Shown: positions 7,760 to 16,240 of the stretch, piece after piece | How the letters are laid out: each line of letters begins with the position of its first letter | Position numbering within the stretch: position 1 is the first letter of the stretch | Source: CAZRDB01 sp964598695 | GTDB lineage: Bacteria > Armatimonadota > Zipacnadia > UBA1398 | Assembly (NCBI GenBank): GCA_964598695.1 | Contig: CAZRDB010000065.1 | Span: 1-22,367, forward strand | Direction: 5' to 3' | DNA length: 22,367 nucleotides | The notes under the pieces: model-generated | What the model was told of the DNA's origin: nothing | Databases searched by the model: none | What the model saw: the letters and a program-made list of their open reading frames with translations, nothing else | Translations under genes and position numbers: made by a program

Positions 7760-9163
7760 CTAGGAGCCTTCCTCGTCGCGTGAGCGGGATCGGACGATGA
7801 AGCGGATCGGTGTGCCGGTCAAGCCGAACGCTTCGCGCACCCTGTTCCGGAGATACCGCTCGTAGCCGAAGTGCATGAGCTTGGGGTCGTTGACGAACAG
7901 CACGATCGTCGGAGGACAGGATTCGGCCTGGGTGGCGTAGTACACCTTCATCCGTCTGCCCCGCTTGCTGGGGGGGGCGTGCTCGATCGCCGCGTCGAGC
8001 ACGACGCGGTTGAGCCGGCTGGTGGGGACGCGCATGGTGTACTGCTCGTACGAGGTCTTGAGCTGGGGGAAGATCTCGTCGAGGCCGCGGTTCTTGAGGG
8101 CCGAGGTATAGAGGATCGGGCTGTAGGCGATGAAGGGCAGATGGCGCTCGACCTCGCGGGCGAAGTCGTTGCGGAGGAGCTTCTCGCGGCGGCGCTGCTC
8201 GGCCGGCGTCAGCGGGTCCTCGAGGTGGTAGGGCACATCGGGGAGGGGCGGTGGATCGGTGATCAGGTCCCACTTGTTGGCGACGAGGATCACGAGCTTG
8301 CCGGCCTCGTGGGCGTAGCCGGCGATCCGCTCGTCCTGGTCGGAGATGCCCTCGCGGGCGTCGAGCACGAGCAGGACGAGGTCGCTGCGGTCCACGGCCC
8401 GCAGGGCGCGGACGACGCTGTAGTACTCCACGTCGCCCTCGACCTTCGATTTGCGCCGCATTCCGGCGGTGTCGGTGAGCAGCACGCGGCATCCGGGCCA
8501 CTCGACGAGGGTGTCGATGGCGTCGCGGGTGGTGCCGGGCACGTCGCTGACCATCGAGCGGTTGTCGCCGGCCAGGGCGTTGAGCATCGAGGACTTGCCC
8601 ACGTTGGGCCGGCCGACGATCGCGACGGAGAAGTCGTACTGGATGGGCGAGGCGGCCTCGTCCTCGTCGACGGGCTCCGGCAGCAGCTCCTCGAGCGCCT
8701 CGAGGAGGTCGGCGATGTTGTTGCCCTCGCGGGCCGAGATGGGGAGGGCGCGGTCGAAGCCCAGTTCGGCGAACTCGTACTCGTCGCTCTTGGGCGACTC
8801 CATCTTGTTGATGACGAGGACGGTGGGCGTGTCGGCCCGCCGGACCAGCTCGGCGACCTCGCGGTCGGTGGGCAGGAGCCCGGCCCGTCCATCGACGAGG
8901 AAGAGGATGACATCGGCCTCCTGCATCGCGGTGATCACCTGCTCGGCGACGCTGTCGCGCAGCCATTCGGCCGGCGCGTCGACGAGTCCGCCGGTGTCGA
9001 CGAAGGTCACGGGGCGGCCGTCGAAGTCGACGTCGGCGTAGAGGCGGTCGCGGGTGCAGCCGGCCTCATCGTCCATGATGGCGTAGCGGCGTCGGCAGAA
9101 GCGGTTGAACAGCGTCGACTTGCCGACATTGGTGCGGCCGACGATTGCGACTACGGGTTTCAC
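7760..9163 (-). CDS. der: Ribosome biogenesis GTPase Der (EngA)
   Basis: 467 aa, usual length, with two GTPase domains and a C-terminal KH-like domain. It acts in maturation of the 50S subunit. Domain 1: GRTNVGKST (9-17), DTGG, then NKME at 119-122 where NKxD is expected, and SAREG. Domain 2: GRPNVGKSS, DTAGMRRKSKV, NKWD and a normal G5 region. The C-terminal part ends GLTGTPIRFIVRSRSR, as in the family. The start is set at GTG 9163 because its GTGA overlaps the TGA stop of the upstream DUF512 gene and the protein then begins MKPVVAIVGR as in homologues; a GTG at 9175 is possible but has its purine run too close. The Glu122 change in G4 of domain 1 is unusual and was confirmed at codon level (GAG). 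Confidence 0.97.
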   Translation of the reverse strand: MKPVVAIVGRTNVGKSTLFNRFCRRRYAIMDDEAGCTRDRLYADVDFDGRPVTFVDTGGLVDAPAEWLRDSVAEQVITAMQEADVILFLVDGRAGLLPTDREVAELVRRADTPTVLVINKMESPKSDEYEFAELGFDRALPISAREGNNIADLLEALEELLPEPVDEDEAASPIQYDFSVAIVGRPNVGKSSMLNALAGDNRSMVSDVPGTTRDAIDTLVEWPGCRVLLTDTAGMRRKSKVEGDVEYYSVVRALRAVDRSDLVLLVLDAREGISDQDERIAGYAHEAGKLVILVANKWDLITDPPPLPDVPYHLEDPLTPAEQRRREKLLRNDFAREVERHLPFIAYSPILYTSALKNRGLDEIFPQLKTSYEQYTMRVPTSRLNRVVLDAAIEHAPPSKRGRRMKVYYATQAESCPPTIVLFVNDPKLMHFGYERYLRNRVREAFGLTGTPIRFIVRSRSRDEEGS

Positions 9164-10443
9164 GATGCATCGCACCCTTTCCGGATCGCCCGTGCGAGCC
9201 CGCGTGCCGAGCCCACCGAGAGGAGACGCCCTTTCGGAGGGCGGAGGGAGTCGAGGGGAACGTCGTCGAGGAATCGGCCGTCGTCGTTGAGCGCCACGGC
9301 GGGGACGAGGTGCAGCTCAGCCGAGGAGCCCTCGAGCGCCCGGCCGACATCGCGGCCGGCCATCAGGCCCGCGACGGTGACGGAGGCGCCGAGGTAGGTG
9401 TTCTCGACCGGTGCAACCTCGACATCGGCCACGCCGGCCTCGCGGAGGAGGCCCGTGAGGAACGGGGCCGCGCTTGAGCCGGTCAGGATGCGCGTGGGGA
9501 GCGCCGGAGCGAGCGCGCGGGCCGAGCGGCGGAAGGCTTGGCGGAAGAGCGCGCAGAGCCCGATGCCGTTCTCGAGCTGGGGGTAGTCCTCGTAGGCGCG
9601 CGGCTCGGGGAAGGCCCGGTCGGCCGCGAGGTACAGCTCGTCGGCCGCGAAGACGAGCCGCGTGCGGTGGCGTCTCCGGAACTCCGCCTGCCACACGGCC
9701 AGGGCGTCGAGGACCGCCGCGGCGCCCTCGGCCGAGACGGTCCGGAGCGGCGGCAGGCCCGCGCGATGGGCGGTGAGGCCGACGGGGACGATCCCGACGG
9801 AGGCGACGCCCGGGTGGAGAGCGGCCAGGTCGCGGACGGTCGCCTCGAGGACCTCGCCGTCGTTCAGGCCCGGCACCACCACGATCTGGGTATGCACGGC
9901 GACGCCTGCCTCCACGAGGCGCCGGAGCGTCGGGAGGGCGCGGTCCGAGGCCTTCGAGCGGAAGAGCGCGCGTCGCACGGCCGGGTCGGTCGCGTGGATC
10001 GAGGCGTACAGCGGGCTGAGCCGCAATCTGACGATCCGCTCGATGTCGGCCTCGTCGAGGTTGGTGAGTGTGATGAAGTTGCCGCCGAGGAACGACATGC
10101 GGTAGTCGTCATCGTGGAGCAGCGCCGTCTTCCGCGCCCCCTTGGGCATCTGGTCGACGAAGCAGAAGACGCAGCGGTTGTTGCACTCCCGGAGGCCGTC
10201 GAACAGGGGCGAGGCGAACACGATGCCGAGGGTGTCGTCGGGGTCCTTCTCGATCTCGATCTCGATGACTTCGCCGGAGGTCTGGCGGACGGTCAGCACG
10301 ACCTCCTCCTCGGCGAGTGCATAGCGGTAGTCGATCACGTCCTGTACGGGGCAGCCGTCGACGGCCAGGACGACGTCGCCGGGCGCGAGCCCGATCTCGT
10401 CGGCCGTGCTACCCGGCTCGACCTCCGCGATACGTGCCTCCAT
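9160..10443 (-). CDS. PDZ - radical SAM-like - DUF512 protein
   Basis: 427 aa from ATG 10443. An N-terminal PDZ-like fold (about 1-65, GSTADEIGLAPGDVVLAVDG) is followed by a radical-SAM-type cluster motif CNNRCVFC (Cys87, 91, 94), then ITLTNLDEADIERIVR and a barrel region, then the C-terminal DUF512 (PF04459) part with LVFAADELYL, YPQLENGIGL and ILTGSSAAPFL. The reaction is unknown; a [4Fe-4S] cluster with SAM chemistry is expected from the Cys motif. Start: AAGGAAGG lies just upstream of 10443 and the PDZ domain begins at once; the open frame to 10551 adds only a low-complexity Arg/Pro stretch. Its stop overlaps the der start by 4 nt, so the two are translationally coupled. DUF512-der-plsY is a conserved order, suggesting a link to ribosome or membrane biogenesis. 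Confidence 0.93.
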   Translation of the reverse strand: MEARIAEVEPGSTADEIGLAPGDVVLAVDGCPVQDVIDYRYALAEEEVVLTVRQTSGEVIEIEIEKDPDDTLGIVFASPLFDGLRECNNRCVFCFVDQMPKGARKTALLHDDDYRMSFLGGNFITLTNLDEADIERIVRLRLSPLYASIHATDPAVRRALFRSKASDRALPTLRRLVEAGVAVHTQIVVVPGLNDGEVLEATVRDLAALHPGVASVGIVPVGLTAHRAGLPPLRTVSAEGAAAVLDALAVWQAEFRRRHRTRLVFAADELYLAADRAFPEPRAYEDYPQLENGIGLCALFRQAFRRSARALAPALPTRILTGSSAAPFLTGLLREAGVADVEVAPVENTYLGASVTVAGLMAGRDVGRALEGSSAELHLVPAVALNDDGRFLDDVPLDSLRPPKGRLLSVGSARGLARAIRKGCDAS

Positions 10444-10549
10444 GGGCCTTCCTTGGGGAGAGGGGACCTGACGACGTGACGGATGCCCGGCGCGAGGCGC
10501 GCGCCGCGGTCCCGGGGTGCGGGCGCGCTCCCTGCATTCCGGCGGCTCC

Positions 10550-10555
10550 ATGATA
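10550..10555 (-). promoter_or_regulatory. Possible -10 box for the DUF512-der-plsY-gpsA operon
   Basis: TATCAT (5 of 6 to TATAAT) on the minus strand, about 107 nt before the DUF512 ATG and 40 nt after the lipoprotein gene stop. There is no recognisable -35 at 16-18 nt, so support is weak; it is the best AT-rich hexamer in a GC-rich 151-bp gap. Confidence 0.3.
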
Positions 10556-10594
10556 CAGGATGGGGCAAGGGGAGGGGGCGCGAGGCTTGTCGCC

Positions 10595-12181
10595 TCAGTC
10601 CTCGACGGCGAGCACCTCTCCCGTCGCCGCGTCGAGCACGACGCGGCGGGCGCCGTCGGGCGTGGCGTCGCCGGCGGGGTCGGCGGCCGTACAGACGGTG
10701 CTGAACCGGCCTTCGACGACGATGGTCTCGCCCTCGAGGCGGGGGCTCGGAGCGGAGGCCGACGCGGCGTAGGCGGTGGCGCCGGAGCCGAGGACCGTCG
10801 TGATCGCGCCGGTCTCGGCCGAGACGAAGACGACGATCGACTTGGTCGCCGGGCTGCCCGGCGTCGACCAGACGCGGGGCGCGAGGCCGCGGCCTCGATC
10901 CTCCACGATGTTGTCGAGCTGGCTGCCCTCGATCTGCACGGCCACGAGCCGGGTGCCGGTGCCGGTGAGGGCGGAGGCGGTGATGGTGTTCCACAGCGTG
11001 GGGGGCGAGGTGACGCTGACGGCGGTGGTGAGGGCGCGGTCGGTGAAGCCGAGTAGCAGGAAGGGGCGGGAGGCGCCGAGGACGGGCGACTTGCCGCCGT
11101 CGGTGCCGGTCGCGCCGATCAGGGCGCGGACGATTCGGGTACCGGGGCAGGAGGAGGGCGTGGCATCGTCGCCGCGGGCGTCGTTGGTGATGTTGGTCGC
11201 GTTGCCGCCGGTGGCATCGCAGATCCAGGCGTCGTAGCCGTTGCCGTGGTCACGCTGGAAGACGATCCGGGCCCCATCGGACGACCACTGGGGCCAGGCG
11301 TCGGCGGCAGAGCCGCTCGTGATCGTGTAGGGGCTCGACCCGTCGGCGTCCATGAGCCAGATGTCGTAGGTGCCGTTCTGCGACGAGGCGTAGGCGATCG
11401 TGCCGCCGTCGGGCGACCACGCGGGCGTGATGTTCTGCGCGGCGTTGTCGGTGATCGCGGCCCGCCCGGTGCCGTCGGCGAGCATGGTGTAGATCTGGTA
11501 GGTCGCGACGAGCCCGGCGAAGGCGATGCGGCGGCCGTCGGGCGACCAGGAGGGCTCTCGCTCGTAGACGCCGGGGGTGTTGGTCACGTCGGTCTGGCCG
11601 GAGCCGTCGGCGTTCATCACCCAGATGTCCGGGAACCCGGTGCGCTCGCTCACGAAGGCGATCTTGGCGCCGTCGGGCGACCAGGCAGCTGTGCTGTCGG
11701 CGCCGAGCGCGTTGGTCAGCCGCGTCTGGCCCGAGCCATCGGCGTTCATCACGTAGATCTCGCGGTTGCCGTCGCGGGTCGACTCGAAGGCGATCTTCGT
11801 GCCGTCGGGCGACCAACGCGGGCAGTCCTCGTAGCTGGCGTTGCCGGTGAGCCGGGTGGGCGTGCCGCCCTCGGGCGGGAGGGTGAAGATGTCGGTGGCG
11901 CCGGCCGCGCCGGCAGTCGAGGAGTAGGCGATGAGCCCGCGGCCGACCTGTGCGGCCCGGACGATCCGGGCGCCGTAGAGGGCGGTGAACGCGATGCGCG
12001 AGGTGCTCGGGGAGGCGATGGCGACGCGGGTGAGGCCGGACGCGGCCTCGATCTGCACGCCGCCCACGTCGAGGGTGGTTGTCGGCTCCGGGGCGGTCCC
12101 GCCGCCCGAGCAGCCGACCCCGGCCGCGATGAGGGCCGTCACGACCAGTGCCAGAGTCGCCACAGAGCGCGGGCGCGCCAT
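10595..12181 (-). CDS. Secreted PD40/TolB-like beta-propeller lipoprotein
   Basis: 528 aa. An N-terminal signal peptide (residues 4-23, hydrophobic VATLALVVTALIAAGVG) precedes Cys24, a plausible lipidation site though -3 is Gly instead of the usual Leu. Residues about 80-340 hold six PD40-type repeats of 42-44 aa, each with WSPDGxxIAF followed by DIWVMNADGSGQTxLT, predicted to form a six-bladed TolB-like propeller. Residues 345-528 form a further domain I do not recognise, ending VVLDAATGEVLAVED. The ATG at 12181 has GGGAGGTGG about 9 nt upstream; an earlier in-frame start at 12250 lacks this and would bury the signal peptide. It stands alone: 151 bp to the DUF512 gene and 143 bp from the racemase gene. 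Such propellers bind peptides, proteins or glycans; no catalytic residues are evident. Confidence 0.88.
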   Translation of the reverse strand: MARPRSVATLALVVTALIAAGVGCSGGGTAPEPTTTLDVGGVQIEAASGLTRVAIASPSTSRIAFTALYGARIVRAAQVGRGLIAYSSTAGAAGATDIFTLPPEGGTPTRLTGNASYEDCPRWSPDGTKIAFESTRDGNREIYVMNADGSGQTRLTNALGADSTAAWSPDGAKIAFVSERTGFPDIWVMNADGSGQTDVTNTPGVYEREPSWSPDGRRIAFAGLVATYQIYTMLADGTGRAAITDNAAQNITPAWSPDGGTIAYASSQNGTYDIWLMDADGSSPYTITSGSAADAWPQWSSDGARIVFQRDHGNGYDAWICDATGGNATNITNDARGDDATPSSCPGTRIVRALIGATGTDGGKSPVLGASRPFLLLGFTDRALTTAVSVTSPPTLWNTITASALTGTGTRLVAVQIEGSQLDNIVEDRGRGLAPRVWSTPGSPATKSIVVFVSAETGAITTVLGSGATAYAASASAPSPRLEGETIVVEGRFSTVCTAADPAGDATPDGARRVVLDAATGEVLAVED

Positions 12182-12248
12182 GCAGAGCCACCTCCCGAAG
12201 GTCGACCGATCCACTGACGATCTCGAGTGCTGCCGTTGGTACGATACC

Positions 12249-12275
12249 ACTCTACCCGACGGCGCGGGCGATCAA
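12249..12275 (-). promoter_or_regulatory. Weak candidate promoter for the lipoprotein gene
   Basis: Minus-strand TTGATC (12270-12275) and TAGAGT (12249-12254) are separated by 15 nt, shorter than the 16-18 nt preferred by sigma-70. The 11-nt inverted repeat GGTATCGTACC (12238-12248) lies directly downstream, where an operator could sit. Tentative. Confidence 0.25.
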
Positions 12276-12301
12276 GGCTCGGAACGCGCCGGGACGAGGC
12301 C

Positions 12302-12316
12302 CGGGGGCGACCCCCG
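12302..12316 (-). terminator. GC-rich hairpin after the racemase gene
   Basis: A perfect 6-bp stem with a 3-nt loop (CGGGGG-TCG-CCCCCG on the minus strand) begins 8 nt after the racemase stop codon. There is no U-run, so it may work as a weak or Rho-assisted terminator of the lepA-racemase transcript. Confidence 0.45.
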
Positions 12317-12324
12317 CTGGGTGG

Positions 12325-13059
12325 CTAGCGCCGCGCGAGCCGCACGACCTCGTCGGCGAGGACGTCGAGCGCGTCGGCCACGGGGACGGGGAGGGCGGTG
12401 GCCAGCTCGTCGCGGACCAGGCTGATCTCGGTGCAGGCGAGCCAGATCGCCTCGGCGCCGCGGTCGATGAGGCGGCGGCTGGCCTCGAGCATCAGGTCGA
12501 CGATCGGCCGCGACTTGTTGCTGCCCTTGAGCCCCACGAGCCCCGCCTCGAGGTCGCCGTAGATCGCCTTGAGGACGAGATCGCTCAGCTCGTCCTCGGT
12601 CGACATGAGGGCCTCGATGCCGGCTTCGGCGCAGCAGGCCTGGTAGACGCCGCCGTTGACGGTGGCGCGGGTGCAGAGGACGCCGACGGCGCGGCAGGGC
12701 GCCTCGGCTTGCTTGCGGACCATCGCGCGGATCATGTGGGCGACGGGGACGCCGGCCGAGGCGCACCAGCGGTCGTACCAGACGTGGGCGGTGTTGCAGG
12801 GAACGGCGATCAGCTCGGCGCCGGCGGCGACGAGCATCTTGAGGGTCCGCTCCATCTCGGGGTAGGGGTCGGGGCCTCGGCCCTCGAGGAAGGTCGGTCG
12901 GTCGGGCATCGTCGGGTTGGTGATCAGGATACAGGGCACCTGCTCCTGGTCGATCCGCGCGCCGCTGGCGACGATGATCCGGCGCGCCAGCTCGACGCCG
13001 GCTTCGGCGCCCATGCCCCCCAGGATCCCGACGGTGCGGTACAAGTCGGACTTCGTCAT
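12325..13059 (-). CDS. Aspartate/glutamate racemase family protein
   Basis: 244 aa from ATG 13059. Seen: N-terminal RTVGILGGMG (8-17), the first catalytic motif VPCNTAH (Cys88) and the second ACTEI (Cys209), both Cys needed for the two-base PLP-independent racemase reaction; TNPTMPDRP is also typical of aspartate racemases. The likely role is interconversion of L- and D-aspartate (or a related amino acid) in the cytoplasm, for peptidoglycan or free D-amino-acid pools. The open frame extends to GTG 13080, and GTG 13071 has GGGTGG 6 nt upstream, so the start could be 4-7 codons earlier; the ATG was kept because homologues begin close to it. It follows lepA by 13-34 bp and is probably co-transcribed. 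Confidence 0.9.
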   Translation of the reverse strand: MTKSDLYRTVGILGGMGAEAGVELARRIIVASGARIDQEQVPCILITNPTMPDRPTFLEGRGPDPYPEMERTLKMLVAAGAELIAVPCNTAHVWYDRWCASAGVPVAHMIRAMVRKQAEAPCRAVGVLCTRATVNGGVYQACCAEAGIEALMSTEDELSDLVLKAIYGDLEAGLVGLKGSNKSRPIVDLMLEASRRLIDRGAEAIWLACTEISLVRDELATALPVPVADALDVLADEVVRLARR

Positions 13060-13093
13060 CGGTTCGAACACAGCGGCCACCCAATCCGCACGG

Positions 13094-14899
13094 CTAGTCG
13101 TCGCGCTTGAGGAGTGCCATGAAGGCCTCCTGCGGCACCTCGACGGTGCCGACCATCTTCATCCGCTTCTTGCCTTCCTTCTGCCGCTCCAGCAGCTTGC
13201 GCTTGCGGGTGATGTCGCCGCCGTAGCACTTGGCGGTGACGTTCTTGCGGAACGGCGAGATGGAGCTGGCCGCGATGATCTTGCGGTTGATCGCGGCCTG
13301 GATCTTGACCTTGAACTGCTGCCGGGGCACGACCTCGCGCATCCGGTCGACGATGGCGCGGGCGCGGGCGTAGGCGCGGCTCTCGTGGACGATGACCGTC
13401 AGCGCGTCGACACGCTCGTCGTTGATGAGGATGTCGAGCCGGACCATCTTCGAGGTGCGGGGGGCGACCAGCTCGTAGTCCATTGAGGCATAGCCCTTGG
13501 TGCGGGACTTGAGGTGGTCGAAGAAGTCGACGATGACCTCGGCCAGGGGCAGCTCGTAGACGATGGAGACGCGCTTGGTGTCGAGGTAGTGCATGTCGAC
13601 GAAGGTGCCACGTCGGCTCTCGCCGAGTTCGAGGCAGGCGCCGACGTACTCCTCGGGCGTGAGCAGCGTCGCGCGGACGTAGGGCTCGTCGATGTGGTCG
13701 AGCCGCTCGGGCGCGGGGAAGCGTGCCGGGTTGTCGATCGACTCCATGGTGCCGTCGGTGTAGTAGACATCGTGGATGACGTTGGGGCACGTGGCGATCA
13801 GGTTGAGGTTGAACTCGCGCTCGAGCCGCTCCTGGACGATCTCCATGTGGAGCAGGCCGAGGAAGCCGACACGGAAACCGAAGCCGAGCGCCTCCGAGGT
13901 CTCGCGCTCGTAGACGAGCGCGGCATCGTTGAGCTGGAGCTTGTCGAGCGCGTCCTTGAGCGCCTCATGGTCCTTGTTCTCGACCGGGTAGAAGCCGCAG
14001 AAGACGACGGGCTTGGCGCTCCGGTAGCCGGGGAGGGGCTCCTGGCTCGGGTGGGCGGCGTCGGTCATCGTGTCGCCGACGTGGAGGTTGCGGATGTCCT
14101 TGACGTTGGCGAAGACGTAGCCGACCTCGCCGGCGTGCAGCGCCTCGATCGGGCGCATCGCGGGGCCGAAGACGCCGACCTCCTCGACCTCGTGGACGTG
14201 GCCGGTCTGCATCATCTTGATCCGCGTGCCGGGCTGGATGACGCCGTCGACGACGCGGACGAAGCCGACGACGCCGCGGTGGGCGTCGAACTTCGAGTCG
14301 AAGACCAGGGCGCGGAGGGTCGCATCGGGGTCGCCGGCGGGAGGCGGTCCGCTGCGGACGATGGCGTCGAGGACATCCTGAACGCCCTCGCCGGTCTTGG
14401 CGCTGGTGAGGATGGCGAGGTCGGGGTCGAGCCCCAGTTCCTCGAGGATCTCGTGCTTGACGACCTCGGGTCGGGCGCTCGGCAGGTCGATCTTGTTGAT
14501 GACCGGCACGACCTCGAGGTTGTGGTCGAGCGCGAGGAGGTAGTTGGCGAGGGTCTGGGCCTCGACCCCCTGGGCGGCGTCGACGACGAGGAGGGCGGCC
14601 TCGCAGGCGGCGAGGGCGCGGCTGACCTCGTAGGAGAAGTCGACGTGGCCGGGGGTGTCGATCAGGTTGAGGACGTAGGTCTCTCCATCGGGGGCGCGGT
14701 AGTCGATCCGTACGGCGCTGGCCTTGATGGTGATTCCGCGCTCGCGCTCGAGGTCCATCGAGTCGAGGTACTGGCTGCGCATCTCGCGGTCGGAGACGGC
14801 GTGGGTCAGCTCGAGGAGGCGGTCGGCGAGCGTCGACTTGCCGTGGTCGATATGGGCCACGATGCAGAAGTTGCGGATTCTCTCACGCACATAGGCCAA
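13094..14899 (-). CDS. lepA: Elongation factor 4 (LepA) GTPase
   Basis: 601 aa, the standard length. A ribosome-dependent translational GTPase proposed to back-translocate or to help 30S assembly. Motifs: AHIDHGKST (G1, 15-23), GITIKAS (G2), DTPGHVDF (G3), NKID (G4), SAKTG (G5), then domains II, III and V and the LepA-specific C-terminal domain with ISPFRKNVTAKCYGGDITRKRKLLERQKEGKKRMK. The TTG start at 14899 is chosen because AGGAG lies 9 nt upstream and the protein then begins MAYVRERIRNFCIVAHIDHG, matching LepA length; the open frame to 15019 would add a non-conserved Arg-rich leader, and GTG 14890 is a second option. It is probably read from the extended -10 promoter at 15008-15016, giving a leader of about 100 nt. 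Confidence 0.98.
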   Translation of the reverse strand: MAYVRERIRNFCIVAHIDHGKSTLADRLLELTHAVSDREMRSQYLDSMDLERERGITIKASAVRIDYRAPDGETYVLNLIDTPGHVDFSYEVSRALAACEAALLVVDAAQGVEAQTLANYLLALDHNLEVVPVINKIDLPSARPEVVKHEILEELGLDPDLAILTSAKTGEGVQDVLDAIVRSGPPPAGDPDATLRALVFDSKFDAHRGVVGFVRVVDGVIQPGTRIKMMQTGHVHEVEEVGVFGPAMRPIEALHAGEVGYVFANVKDIRNLHVGDTMTDAAHPSQEPLPGYRSAKPVVFCGFYPVENKDHEALKDALDKLQLNDAALVYERETSEALGFGFRVGFLGLLHMEIVQERLEREFNLNLIATCPNVIHDVYYTDGTMESIDNPARFPAPERLDHIDEPYVRATLLTPEEYVGACLELGESRRGTFVDMHYLDTKRVSIVYELPLAEVIVDFFDHLKSRTKGYASMDYELVAPRTSKMVRLDILINDERVDALTVIVHESRAYARARAIVDRMREVVPRQQFKVKIQAAINRKIIAASSISPFRKNVTAKCYGGDITRKRKLLERQKEGKKRMKMVGTVEVPQEAFMALLKRDD

Positions 14900-15007
14900 G
14901 GGCAGGTTCTCCTGGCGGGGGCGACCACAGGGCGCGCGGGCCGTTCTCGGCGCGCCGAACGACGTGACGCGACGCAGGCCGCGAGGGCCTCCGCCGTGGG
15001 ACGCTCC

Positions 15008-15016
15008 ACTATAGCA
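15008..15016 (-). promoter_or_regulatory. Extended -10 promoter for lepA
   Basis: TGCTATAGT on the minus strand matches the extended -10 pattern TGnTATAnT. The region 17 nt further upstream has no -35 match, as is usual for extended -10 promoters. It lies about 110 nt before the TTG start of lepA, in a GC-rich gap where an AT-rich hexamer stands out. Confidence 0.55.
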
Positions 15017-15064
15017 CACTGCGGGCCGCGGCGGTGGTGGCGCGGGGCGGGGCGGGGGGGGCGA

Positions 15065-16240
15065 CTAGCGCCGGACGTCGCAGTTGGGCAGGCTCCTGCG
15101 CAGCGCGGCCGCGCCTGCATGGGTAACCGCCGTGCTCCCGATCCACAGGAGGGTCAGGCTCGGGATCTCGGCGAGAGTTCCGATGCCTCGGTCGGTGACG
15201 GCCGTCTCAGACAGGTCGAGGCTGTCGAGGCATTGGAGCCCGGCCAGGCTGGTGAGTCCCGCGTCGTCGACTCCGGTGCCCGCGAGGTTCAGGTACTGCA
15301 GGTCCCGTAGCCCGGCGATGTACTGGAGGCCCCGGCCCGTGACGGCCGTGTCGCGCAGGTCGAGGTGCTTGAGGCGAACGAGTTCGGTCAGGTGCGCGAG
15401 ACCGGCGCCCGTGACGGGGTTGCCGGCCAGCACGAGCTCGGTGAGGTCGGTCAGGCCCGCGAGGTGCGCCAGGCCGGCCCCCGTGATCGCGGTGTTCTCG
15501 AGGTCCAGTGAGGCGAGGCTCGTCAGCCCTGCGAGGTGGGCGAGCCCCGCGGAGGTCACGGCCGTCTCGGCCAGCGCGAGATGAAGGAGCTGCGTCAGCC
15601 CCTCGAGGTGCGCCAGTCCCGCGTCGGTGGCGCCGGTCGCCATCAGGCCGAGTGTTGTCAGATCCGACAAGCCCCCAACACAGGCCAGGCCCGCGTTCGT
15701 GATGGGGCATTCGGTCAGGAGCAGGTTCCTGAGCGGCGAACGCCCGCGGAGGTGGCCGAGGCCCTTGCCGGTCACGTCGCATGCCCAGAGCCCCAGTTCG
15801 CTGAGCTGCGTGAGCACGGCAAGGGGGGCGAGACCGTCGTCGCTGATGCTCGCCGCAACGATACTGAGCTGCGCCAGGTTGGGGAGGTCGGCCAGGGGAG
15901 CGGTCCCCTCGTCGCTGATCGACGTGAAGGCGATCCGCAGCTCCTCGAGTTGCCGGACCGAGGAGACGAGGAGGATGTCGCGGTCGGTGATCTCCGGGCC
16001 AGCGAGAGTGACAGCTCGCAGCGCCTCGACACCCCCGAGTTCGTCCACGAGCAGTGCCACATCCAGACCGTCCGGCTCAAGCTCGTCGGTGTCATCGCTG
16101 TCGGGCACAACCCTCAGGACACAGCCGTCGGGCGCCTCGATGGCGCCCGGCGTGCGGCAGAGGTCCGTCCAGGGGGCCAGCGGCTCGTCTGCCGGGCGCG
16201 ACGAGACGCGCAGTCGAAGGGTGGAGTAGGCACGCGTCAA
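15065..16240 (-). CDS. Leucine-rich repeat protein with shared N-terminal module (LRR-A)
   Basis: 391 aa. The first 50 residues match the paralogue at 16989-17651 column by column: LRL, SRP, W24, LC (Cys28), TPGAIE (30-35), then an acidic stretch. From about residue 75 to the end there are some 13 tandem repeats of about 24 aa with the pattern LxxLxLxxTxVTxAGLAHLAGL, which should form a curved LRR solenoid. It ends LPNCDV, a C-terminal cap common in planctomycete-type LRR proteins. No signal peptide, membrane helix or catalytic domain is seen, so it is probably a cytoplasmic binding protein of unknown partner. The start is TTG 16240 with CGGAG about 6 nt upstream. A bulged hairpin (16264-16287) lies in the leader. 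Family clear; function unknown. Confidence 0.88.
   Translation of the reverse strand: MTRAYSTLRLRVSSRPADEPLAPWTDLCRTPGAIEAPDGCVLRVVPDSDDTDELEPDGLDVALLVDELGGVEALRAVTLAGPEITDRDILLVSSVRQLEELRIAFTSISDEGTAPLADLPNLAQLSIVAASISDDGLAPLAVLTQLSELGLWACDVTGKGLGHLRGRSPLRNLLLTECPITNAGLACVGGLSDLTTLGLMATGATDAGLAHLEGLTQLLHLALAETAVTSAGLAHLAGLTSLASLDLENTAITGAGLAHLAGLTDLTELVLAGNPVTGAGLAHLTELVRLKHLDLRDTAVTGRGLQYIAGLRDLQYLNLAGTGVDDAGLTSLAGLQCLDSLDLSETAVTDRGIGTLAEIPSLTLLWIGSTAVTHAGAAALRRSLPNCDVRR

Noticed and set aside
15065..16240. Tandem DNA repeats of about 72 nt looking like a repeat array or CRISPR
   Set aside because: They encode the 24-aa LRR units in frame, are imperfect, and have no unique spacers between identical repeats.
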